22,965 nt of DNA from Candidatus Dependentiae bacterium. Its GTDB lineage: Bacteria; Babelota; Babeliae; Babelales; UASB340. Below are positions 7,816 to 14,230 of the stretch, in pieces; position 1 is the first letter of the stretch; each line of letters opens with the position of its first letter. A program made the translations under genes and the position numbers. Where the stretch lies: NCBI GenBank assembly GCA_018897535.1, contig JAHIKO010000032.1:1-22965 (forward strand). The letters run 5' to 3'. The notes below the pieces were generated by a model that had not been told where the DNA came from, made no database searches, and was given only the letters and a program-made list of their open reading frames with translations.

Positions 7816-9009
7816 ATGAATTTTATAAAAAATATGGATTTAAAAAATAAACGAGTTTTTTTAAGAGCCGACTTAAACATACCAATTTCTCAAGATGGTA
7901 AAATTATTGAAAACTATAAATTAAAACAGATCTTGCCAACAATAAATTATATACAAGAAAACGGAGGCAAAGTAATTTTGGCAACACACATAGGAAGACC
8001 TGACCCCAAAGAGCACACTAATTTTTATGATGAAACACTTTCAACTAAAATATTAATTCCTTGGTTTGAAGAAAATGGTTATGAGATAAAATATAAAATT
8101 GATCTTATAAAAGCCGAAAATTTTAGTCATGAAAATTTCAGCAAAATTTTGTTACTTGAAAACTTACGTTTTTATCATGGAGAAAAAGGAAACAGTCTTG
8201 AGCGAGAAAATTTTGCCCAAATTTTAAAAAAGCTTGCAGATATTTATATAAATGATGCATTCGCGTTAATTCACCGAGATGATTGTTCAATAAATGAACT
8301 GATTTTAAAATTTTCGCCCAAAGATAGAGGTTTTGGATTTTTAATCGATAAAGAGATAAAAGAATTAAACAAAATTAAATATAATCCTGAAAAGCCATTT
8401 TTAGTAATTTTAGGTGGAAATAAACTTGAAACAAAAATACCTTTATTGGAATATTTTTTAGATAAAGATGAAAAAACAAAACCGAATTCAATAATAATTG
8501 GTGGAGCTATTTCATATACTTTTTTAGCTTCTCAAGGCTTTAATATGGGTCAATCCATTGTAGATAATACAAAAATCGATTTTGCAAAAAAATTTTTAGA
8601 AAAAGCAAAAGAAAAAGATATTAAAATATTGTTACCGATTGATCATGTAACGATTTTTGGAATTCAAAATACAAAAAATTTTCAAGAAAATGAAAGTGCC
8701 ATTGATATAGGCCCTGATAGTATAAAATTATTTTCAGACGAAATAATAAAAGCTAAAACTATTTTTATAAACGGCACTATGGGAATTTATATGCAACCGG
8801 AAAGTTCTACAGGGTCAAAAGAAATATTAAATACAATTGCAAACTCCGATAGTTATAAAATTGCCGGCGGCGGCGATTGCATTGCAGCAATAAATCTATT
8901 TAATTTGCAAGATAAGTTTAATTTTTTATCAACAGGTGGCGGCGCCACGCTTGATTATTTGGCAAAAGATGTTGATGCTCAAGAATTGCCGGGGCTTAAA
9001 AATTTATAG
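7816..9009 (+). CDS. pgk: phosphoglycerate kinase
   Basis: The glycolytic enzyme moving phosphate between 1,3-bisphosphoglycerate and ADP. At 397 residues it has the normal length. N-domain substrate residues are present: RADLNIP at 17-23, HIGRP at 58-62, ENLRF at 115-119 and HR at 153-154. The C-domain nucleotide site shows GGNKLETKI (200-208), DIGPDSIKLF (297-306), INGTMGIYM (318-326), GGGDC (351-355) and STGGGATLDYL (372-382). Several usually strict positions differ: NGPMGVFE reads NGTMGIYM, so the ribose-binding Glu is Met, and the HRAH-type segment reads HRDD. It is therefore a divergent but complete PGK. The start is 4 bp after the lolC/E stop, with CAGGAG within the end of that gene, indicating translational coupling in an operon. 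No clear terminator follows. Confidence 0.93.
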   Translation: MNFIKNMDLKNKRVFLRADLNIPISQDGKIIENYKLKQILPTINYIQENGGKVILATHIGRPDPKEHTNFYDETLSTKILIPWFEENGYEIKYKIDLIKAENFSHENFSKILLLENLRFYHGEKGNSLERENFAQILKKLADIYINDAFALIHRDDCSINELILKFSPKDRGFGFLIDKEIKELNKIKYNPEKPFLVILGGNKLETKIPLLEYFLDKDEKTKPNSIIIGGAISYTFLASQGFNMGQSIVDNTKIDFAKKFLEKAKEKDIKILLPIDHVTIFGIQNTKNFQENESAIDIGPDSIKLFSDEIIKAKTIFINGTMGIYMQPESSTGSKEILNTIANSDSYKIAGGGDCIAAINLFNLQDKFNFLSTGGGATLDYLAKDVDAQELPGLKNL

Positions 9010-9137
9010 GTTAAATGCATGTTTTTTATATTCCAGCATATACGTCAAGCGTGTTATTACGAGCAATAACCAAATGTCGAGAACTTAATGAGATATTAAA
9101 GCTAACTAATTTGTAGGTTATGCTTAGCGCAGCGCGA
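9010..9137. other. intergenic stretch after pgk
   Basis: No open frame of useful size and no RNA gene seen. GTTATT and AATAAC around 9045-9070 could form a weak 6-bp hairpin without a T-run, so it is not called as a terminator. Base composition rises in G+C toward the repeat that begins at 9138. Confidence 0.3.
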
Positions 9138-9174
9138 GTGTCATCCTGAACTTGATTCAGGATCCAGTCTTCAT
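9138..9174 (+). repeat. type A repeat, left inverted copy of the GIY-YIG unit
   Basis: A 37-bp sequence containing TCATCCTGAA and TTCAGGATCCAGTCTTC, with an internal hairpin (ATCCTGAA/TTCAGGAT, 5-nt loop). Its exact reverse complement is at 9511-9547, and a related copy with changed stem bases is at 20317-20351. Changes in both stem arms of that copy keep the pairing, as is usual for REP-type elements. Confidence 0.85.
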
Positions 9175-9209
9175 TGCATTTTATATTAATTCCATTAAAT
9201 TAAAATACC

Positions 9210-9566
9210 ATGAATAATTACTTTATTTACATGCTTACAAATAAACCATATGGAACACTATATATAGGCGTAACCAATAATTTAAAACGTCGAATAACAG
9301 AGCATAAGCTTAAAATTGCAGATAGCTTTACGAAAAAACATAATTTAAATTTATTGGTATATATAGAACAATTTGACTACATTGAAGATGCAATTGCCAG
9401 AGAAAAGCAGTTAAAAGGTTGGCATCGAAATTGGAAAATAAAATTAATTGAAAAATTCAATTCTGCTTGGCATGATTTGTTTTACACTATATTTGAAAAA
9501 GATAAAGAATATGAAGACTGGATCCTGAATCAAGTTCAGGATGACACATCATCTTCTTACGATTAA
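9210..9566 (+). CDS. GIY-YIG nuclease family protein
   Basis: A 118-residue single-domain protein. The GIY-YIG core occupies residues 1-85: FIYMLTN at 5-11, GTLYIGVTNNLKRRITEHK at 15-33 with the metal/DNA-binding Arg and His, and the conserved AIAREKQLKGWHRNWKIKLI block (about 62-81) with Glu65 as probable metal ligand. The last dozen or so residues (WILNQVQDD...) are encoded by the right type A repeat and do not belong to the domain. Proteins of this size are related to the UrvC-N/SLX1 nuclease fold; their cellular role is mostly unknown and homing-like or repair functions are possible. No Shine-Dalgarno site is evident before the ATG, unlike most genes here. The downstream gene starts 51 bp later. 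Confidence 0.85.
   Translation: MNNYFIYMLTNKPYGTLYIGVTNNLKRRITEHKLKIADSFTKKHNLNLLVYIEQFDYIEDAIAREKQLKGWHRNWKIKLIEKFNSAWHDLFYTIFEKDKEYEDWILNQVQDDTSSSYD
9511..9547 (-). repeat. type A repeat, right inverted copy of the GIY-YIG unit
   Basis: The exact 37-bp reverse complement of 9138-9174, containing GACTGGATCCTGAATCAAG. It lies within the end of the GIY-YIG reading frame and supplies its C-terminal codons. Confidence 0.85.
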
Positions 9567-9617
9567 ATCATAAAATATAATCAAATGTATTTAATAAAAA
9601 GTTGATTAGCAATAATA

Positions 9618-11399
9618 ATGATAAAAAGCATGCTAAAAAATATTATAAAATATAAGATACAAATTCTTAAAAAATATATTTTTTATAAAAAATACAAAAA
9701 CAAAGCTATAAACCAACAAGAATTTTTTATTTTATTTAAAAAAAACGATCAAAAATTCATTACGTTTTTGAATAAATTAAAAAATGAAAACTTTATACCA
9801 AAGTTAAATTTTGCTATTGATAAATCGATAAAAATTGCAAACGAAGCAACGCAAAATCGTTTTTATATACTTAATAAAAAATTAAGTTTTGATAAAAATA
9901 TAAACTGGTCCAATCTTGATTGGTCCCAAGATTTTAGTAATTTTAAATATAGCTTTTATCAAGATATTAAGCTTAAAACATACACAAATAATAATATAAA
10001 TAATTTAGGGCCCGATATTAAAATACCGTGGGAATTTTCACGATTATATTACTTTGTAGATTTAGCTGTTGCATATAAAAAAACACACGATAAAAAATAT
10101 ATGGATGTTTTTGTCACGCACACAAAATCATGGATCGAAAGCAACCCGTTTTTACTTGGTGTTAATTGGTTAAATCCTATGGAAGTCGCCATTCGTGCAA
10201 TTAATTTAATTTATGCCTTTAATTATTTTAAAAACGAAAATATAAGCAATAATTTTTGGCTAAAATTAATAAATTCACTTTATCAACATAAAATTTACAT
10301 ACAAAATAATTGGGAAATTTTTTATAAAAATAATAATCACTATATTACAGACTTAATTGGTTATTTTTATTTATTAATTTTTTTCGATTTAAAAAGAGAA
10401 CAGAATAAAATTTTAAAAAAAATTTTAGAAGAATTTGAAACCCAAATCATGCCGGACGGCACATGCTATGAAGGCTCTACAAGTTACCACAAATTAACAA
10501 TAGAGTTATTTTTGCTTTTTTATTATTTATGTAAAAAGAATAATTTAAGCTTACCCAATAAATTTAAAACTAAATTAAATAAATCTATAAATTTTATTAA
10601 CGACTGTACTGATTTTAATAATAATTTTGTACAAATTGGCGACAACGACAGTGGCAAAATTTTACATAACTTCCATTTTTTACACAATAAAAAATATAAA
10701 AACAAGCTAATTTCGCATTATAAAAATTTTGGTCTAACTATTATAAAAAACAATAAAATTCATATAACATACAGACACCCCACTTACAAAAAAATACAGC
10801 CGACAGGTCACTTTCATAACGATAGTTTATCTATTACGCTATCTTACAATAATATCCCAATAATTATTGACCCGGGAACATATGTTTATACGTCAAATAA
10901 ATTTTATAGAAATAAGTTAAGAAGCTTTAACAATCACAATACTTTTTTTATAAAAGATAGCACATCTGAGCAAGATATATTTAAGCTAAACAAACAAGTA
11001 CAAAAAGATACTGCCATAATCAAAAGATATAAAAATAAAATTTTTATTAAAAATTATTATATAAACGATCACATAAAACTTTTTAGAACACTAATTTTTA
11101 ATAAAATTAACAATAACTTATTAATAAAAGATTTTGCAAAAAATAATACCGATAAAATCGTTTGTTGGAATTTTATTTTTCATCCAAATATTAAAATAAA
11201 AAGATTAAATAAAAATAAATTTGAACTTTTGCATGAAAATAAAACAATTTTTATATTAAAATCAAACTTAGATTTCTCAATTCAAGATGCATTTTATTCC
11301 CAAGAATATGGGGTTTTGGAAAAATGCACAAAGCTTAAAACTTTGAAAAAAATCAAAAATCAAAAAATAATAATAAAATTATATGCCGCAAAAACTTAA
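9618..11399 (+). CDS. heparinase II/III-like polysaccharide lyase
   Basis: A 593-residue protein of the alginate lyase/heparinase II-III type, which cleaves uronic-acid polysaccharides by beta-elimination. The N-terminal alpha-toroid shows WEFSRLYYFVDLAVAYKKT (138-156), NPMEVAIRAINLIYAF (186-201), NNNHYITDLIGYF (238-250) and the probable catalytic YEGSTSYHKLTIE (284-296) with Tyr290 and His291. The beta-sandwich half begins with GHFHNDSLSITL (397-408) and IIIDPGTYVY (415-424). No signal peptide is visible, so it is either cytoplasmic or exported by another route; family members in bacterial polysaccharide clusters often work on capsule or exopolysaccharide. No glycosyltransferase is nearby. 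It is unusually rich in Lys, Asn and Ile. The start (ATG 9618 or 9630) has no clear ribosome site; TATAAT at 9576-9581 is a possible -10. The 3' end overlaps the convergent gene by 21 bp. Confidence 0.82.
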   Translation: MIKSMLKNIIKYKIQILKKYIFYKKYKNKAINQQEFFILFKKNDQKFITFLNKLKNENFIPKLNFAIDKSIKIANEATQNRFYILNKKLSFDKNINWSNLDWSQDFSNFKYSFYQDIKLKTYTNNNINNLGPDIKIPWEFSRLYYFVDLAVAYKKTHDKKYMDVFVTHTKSWIESNPFLLGVNWLNPMEVAIRAINLIYAFNYFKNENISNNFWLKLINSLYQHKIYIQNNWEIFYKNNNHYITDLIGYFYLLIFFDLKREQNKILKKILEEFETQIMPDGTCYEGSTSYHKLTIELFLLFYYLCKKNNLSLPNKFKTKLNKSINFINDCTDFNNNFVQIGDNDSGKILHNFHFLHNKKYKNKLISHYKNFGLTIIKNNKIHITYRHPTYKKIQPTGHFHNDSLSITLSYNNIPIIIDPGTYVYTSNKFYRNKLRSFNNHNTFFIKDSTSEQDIFKLNKQVQKDTAIIKRYKNKIFIKNYYINDHIKLFRTLIFNKINNNLLIKDFAKNNTDKIVCWNFIFHPNIKIKRLNKNKFELLHENKTIFILKSNLDFSIQDAFYSQEYGVLEKCTKLKTLKKIKNQKIIIKLYAAKT

Positions 11400-11930
11400 T
11401 AACGCTGCAATATTGTGTAAAAAGCTTACTCTCCATGATGACTGTTCTTGTTCCTGAGGCTCAAACAATAAAATACCGTGATTTCCATTTTTTGAGTTCC
11501 AAGAAAAATATTCAGGCTTTTTTAAACCCAAAAAAGCACCCAATTCTTTTACTTCTTTAGAATTATTCAAGTTTATATCTTTACGTCTAAGGCTATCGTT
11601 TAAATAACTTTTTACTTCGTTATGATATCGTGCGCTTTCCATATCTTTTAGAAATAAATTTGGTTCCTGCCACAAGTCTGACTGGTGATAATGGCATTCA
11701 TCACAAGAATATCCTGCAACGCCTAACAAATGATTAAAATCTGGATTGTCTACCAAATAAGTTGCTTTATTAAAATTAAAACGATCTTCGTGCCCCAATT
11801 CATGTAAAACCATCTGAGGCAAACCGTCAACTTCATGATAATTCAAAACTTTGTGCAAAAGACCGGACAAGTTTGATGCAAAATCAACATCACTTACGCT
11901 CTTTTTTTTGCTATCGCATTGTGCACACAT
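11379..11930 (-). CDS. Cys/His-rich protein of unknown function with HELGH motif
   Basis: 183 residues, not recognised as a known family. Potential metal ligands are clustered: CAQC at 2-5, HELGH at 43-47 (the HExxH form seen in zinc metalloproteases), and CDECHYH at 76-82. The rest is mixed helical and hydrophilic, with Trp/His-rich segments. No signal peptide; MCAQCDSKKK suggests a cytoplasmic protein. The start is well supported by AAGGAG 5 nt before the ATG at 11928-11930. A zinc-bound protein or a minimal zincin-like hydrolase are both possible; HELGH alone does not prove protease activity. Convergent with the heparinase-like gene, their coding ends overlapping by 21 bp, with no terminator visible between them. 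Confidence 0.7.
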   Translation of the reverse strand: MCAQCDSKKKSVSDVDFASNLSGLLHKVLNYHEVDGLPQMVLHELGHEDRFNFNKATYLVDNPDFNHLLGVAGYSCDECHYHQSDLWQEPNLFLKDMESARYHNEVKSYLNDSLRRKDINLNNSKEVKELGAFLGLKKPEYFSWNSKNGNHGILLFEPQEQEQSSWRVSFLHNIAALLSFCGI

Positions 11931-12034
11931 GAAAACTCCTTTTCTCGTCTATATTTTCGACTGATTACTAAAATTAATTTAGTATTTTTTAATTTTTGAT
12001 ACAAGAAAAGAAAATATTTTAGCAAAAATAGTGA

Positions 12035-12093
12035 TTAAGCTTTAAATTCTTTTACAATATTCTCAAGCCCAACGGAATGTGATGCTTTTAATA
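12035..12093 (-). pseudogene. orphan copy of the murF 3' end
   Basis: 59 bp matching 14231-14289 with one mismatch, in direct orientation. It encodes the last 18 residues of MurF (KASHSVGLENIVKEFK plus a changed final residue) and keeps the stop codon. Upstream murF sequence is absent. The two copies bracket the ankyrin/phosphatase gene. Confidence 0.85.
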
Positions 12094-12190
12094 TAACTTT
12101 AAATAGCTTTAATGAAAATTCTATTGACTTTTTATAGATAAATCTTCAACAATAAAGTTGTTTTAAATTTTTCTACATATTAAAAATTTT

Positions 12191-12214
12191 TATAATATGA
12201 GATTCAGGAGGTGA
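12191..12214 (+). promoter_or_regulatory. candidate promoter and start-less Shine-Dalgarno upstream of the ankyrin/phosphatase gene
   Basis: TATAAT at 12191-12196 lacks a clear -35. Ten bases later comes AGGAGGTGA (12206-12214), a nearly full-length anti-SD complement, but no ATG, GTG or TTG lies at usable spacing before in-frame stops. The real start (GTG 12281) has its own weaker AGGGA site. If the promoter is real, the orphan site lies at the very 5' end of the message. Confidence 0.35.
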
Positions 12215-12280
12215 AAAAATATATAAATTTCATATTTTAACCATATATACATATTTATTTTTTATAAAAAAGGGACTATT

Positions 12281-14176
12281 GTGAAAAATATAAAAAAAAT
12301 ATTATTATTTTTATTCATAATCAGTAATATTTGTTCGGCAAGTAAATTTACAAAAGAACTTTTTGATGCTGCAGATAAAGGCAATACTGAAGCTTTGAAA
12401 GTATTAATCAAAAATGGTGCAGATGTAAATGAAAAATTAAGTAACGGTATCACACCCATAATGCTAGCCTCCAGAAACAATCATGAAAAAACAGTTAGAG
12501 CGTTAGCCGAAAGTGGCGCCGTTTTAGATGCACAGGATCAAACAGGAAAGACCGCCTTAATGTATGCTGCATCCAACGGATTAACAAATATTATTCAATT
12601 ATTAATAGAAAAAAAAGCAAATCTAGAAATAAAAGACAATGAAGAACAAACAGCTTTGTTTAGAGCGATTAAATACGGATTTAAAGACGCCACTAAGGTG
12701 TTAGCTGAAAATAAGGCAAATATAAATATAAAAAACAAAGAAAATCAAACCCCTTTAGAACTATCAACCAACCCAACCTTTATTCGAAATTATCCTGATA
12801 CAGCATATGACATTGTAACAATTTTAACAGATGCAGGTGCAGCAATAGATAAGCAATTTATTGATAATTTAAATGAAACATACATGCTTTCAGCCAGCAA
12901 AAATATCATAATTGAAGGAAAAATTCGCGAAGAAATTTTAAAGTATTTAGAAAATGCATTAAAAAATAAATCCAAAGAAAAAAACAAAGAAGAAAGTAAA
13001 AAAGAAAGTAAAGAAGAAACTGATTTAGTACTTTCTAAATTTGTATTTAATGAAAATATAGAAATAGATGAAAAAATTTTAAATGAAATGCAATCAGATT
13101 TCTGGAAAAAGATTGGAAACTCTTTGATTATTTATTTTGATGACTTTTCACTTAGTGAAAATTATTTATTTCGTATGAACGAAAAATCTTTTAAACCTCT
13201 ATTCGAGAAAGAATTAAATATTTTTCAACAAAACTTGTCAGAAAAACTTTCCGCTTATTATCAAATGGATAAAATAAAAGAACAAAATATCATAAGTAAT
13301 AATAATGAAAAAAACATTGCTTATGGTCAAATAGTACATACGGATAAAAATGCAAATATTTATTTTGTAGGGGATATTCATGGAAGTTTATTTCATTTAA
13401 CCGCCGTATTAAGAAAATTAGAAAAAGATGGCATTATAGATAAAAAATTTAAAATACAAAAAAAAGAAGATAAGCTAATTATCGGTGGAGACATTCTGGA
13501 TCGAGGGCCATTTAGCATAGAATGTTCATACCTAGTAATGAAATTATTTAATACAAATCTCAATAATGTTGTAATATTACGAGGAAACCATGAAAGTGAT
13601 CTTACCGCTTCAACTTATGGCACCTCAAGTGAATTTCTATTTAAGTTTAATTCTATTGATAGAACTTCTAGAAAAAAATCTTTTCAAGATACAATTGCTG
13701 CATTTAAATTATTACCAACAACATCTTTCGTTATTTTAGGTACAGATGATAAATCTAAAGTTATCCAATTTGCACATGGATGCATTGATAAAAATTTTAA
13801 ATTTGATAAAAAAAACAAAAATGACATTATAATGTTGTATGAAACAACATTTATAGATGATAATGATAATCCGTATATTTGGGCAGATATCGTTTATAAT
13901 AAAGAAAATTTAACAAATAAAAGAGGCACTAAAGTTCAAAATTTATTAATTGATCAAGCTTTGGAATATGGGAGTATAAATAAAATTGATTTAATAGCAT
14001 TTGGTCACATGCATGCAGATCCAAACTTGAATAAATATGGATACTACAATCGCGATAACAAATTTATAAGACACATCCTTTACTATCCCGGCGCCAAAGA
14101 TAGAATTCCTTCCTACGTTAAAATATCAATGAATAAGCTTAATCTATTAAATGCTGACTGTTTGCCTTGTTCTTAA
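12281..14176 (+). CDS. secreted ankyrin-repeat / PPP-type metallophosphatase fusion
   Basis: 631 residues. A Sec signal at 1-20 (KKILLFLFIISNICSA) is followed by about four ankyrin repeats (residues 24-155; for example NGITPIMLASRNNH and TGKTALMYAASNG), a Lys/Glu-rich linker at 228-250 and a C-terminal calcineurin-like phosphatase. All PPP signature blocks are present: GDIHG 364-368, GGDILDRG 402-409, RGNHE 434-438, AHG 498-500 and GHMH 575-578, giving the usual His/Asp/Asn metal ligands. It would remove phosphate from Ser/Thr proteins or other phosphoesters; the ankyrin part may select the target. Signal plus ankyrin plus eukaryote-like phosphatase suggests an effector acting on a host, an inference. 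It starts with GTG behind AGGGA. Flanked by direct copies of the murF end and followed by a strong bidirectional terminator: it looks like a unit inserted next to murF. Confidence 0.88.
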   Translation: MKNIKKILLFLFIISNICSASKFTKELFDAADKGNTEALKVLIKNGADVNEKLSNGITPIMLASRNNHEKTVRALAESGAVLDAQDQTGKTALMYAASNGLTNIIQLLIEKKANLEIKDNEEQTALFRAIKYGFKDATKVLAENKANINIKNKENQTPLELSTNPTFIRNYPDTAYDIVTILTDAGAAIDKQFIDNLNETYMLSASKNIIIEGKIREEILKYLENALKNKSKEKNKEESKKESKEETDLVLSKFVFNENIEIDEKILNEMQSDFWKKIGNSLIIYFDDFSLSENYLFRMNEKSFKPLFEKELNIFQQNLSEKLSAYYQMDKIKEQNIISNNNEKNIAYGQIVHTDKNANIYFVGDIHGSLFHLTAVLRKLEKDGIIDKKFKIQKKEDKLIIGGDILDRGPFSIECSYLVMKLFNTNLNNVVILRGNHESDLTASTYGTSSEFLFKFNSIDRTSRKKSFQDTIAAFKLLPTTSFVILGTDDKSKVIQFAHGCIDKNFKFDKKNKNDIIMLYETTFIDDNDNPYIWADIVYNKENLTNKRGTKVQNLLIDQALEYGSINKIDLIAFGHMHADPNLNKYGYYNRDNKFIRHILYYPGAKDRIPSYVKISMNKLNLLNADCLPCS

Positions 14177-14190
14177 TTATATTTGAACAT

Positions 14191-14226
14191 AAATTAACGG
14201 GTAATGATGTCATTACCCGTTAATTT
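14191..14226. terminator. bidirectional terminator between the ankyrin/phosphatase gene and murF
   Basis: A 17-bp perfect inverted repeat (arms around AACGGGTAATGA) with a TG centre, ending 4 bp before the murF stop codon. It serves two converging genes. U-tracts are modest on both sides, but stem stability makes termination likely. Confidence 0.75.
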
Positions 14227-14230
14227 AATC

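Larger units (their letters stand above)
9138..9547 (+). mobile_element. putative compact GIY-YIG element bounded by 37-bp inverted repeats
   Basis: About 410 bp consisting of two exact 37-bp inverted repeats with one small GIY-YIG gene between and running into the right repeat. No target-site duplication is evident. From general knowledge, small GIY-YIG proteins whose C-terminus is encoded by a dispersed palindromic repeat occur in many bacterial genomes, so this looks like a recurrent unit rather than chance. Mobility is inferred, not shown. Confidence 0.5.
11931..12280. other. 350-bp intergenic stretch upstream of the ankyrin/phosphatase gene
   Basis: Holds no gene of its own. It contains the murF 3' remnant (12035-12093), a TATAAT at 12191-12196, a strong but start-less Shine-Dalgarno sequence at 12206-12214, and otherwise very AT-rich DNA with a small hairpin CAAC/GTTG near 12147-12160. 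Confidence 0.5.

Noticed and set aside
9045..9071. Terminator after pgk
   Set aside because: The stem is only 6 bp and no T-run follows.
9010..9209. tRNA or other structured RNA gene in the pgk/GIY-YIG gap
   Set aside because: No cloverleaf arms or TTCGA-type T-loop; the only strong hairpin is the repeat.
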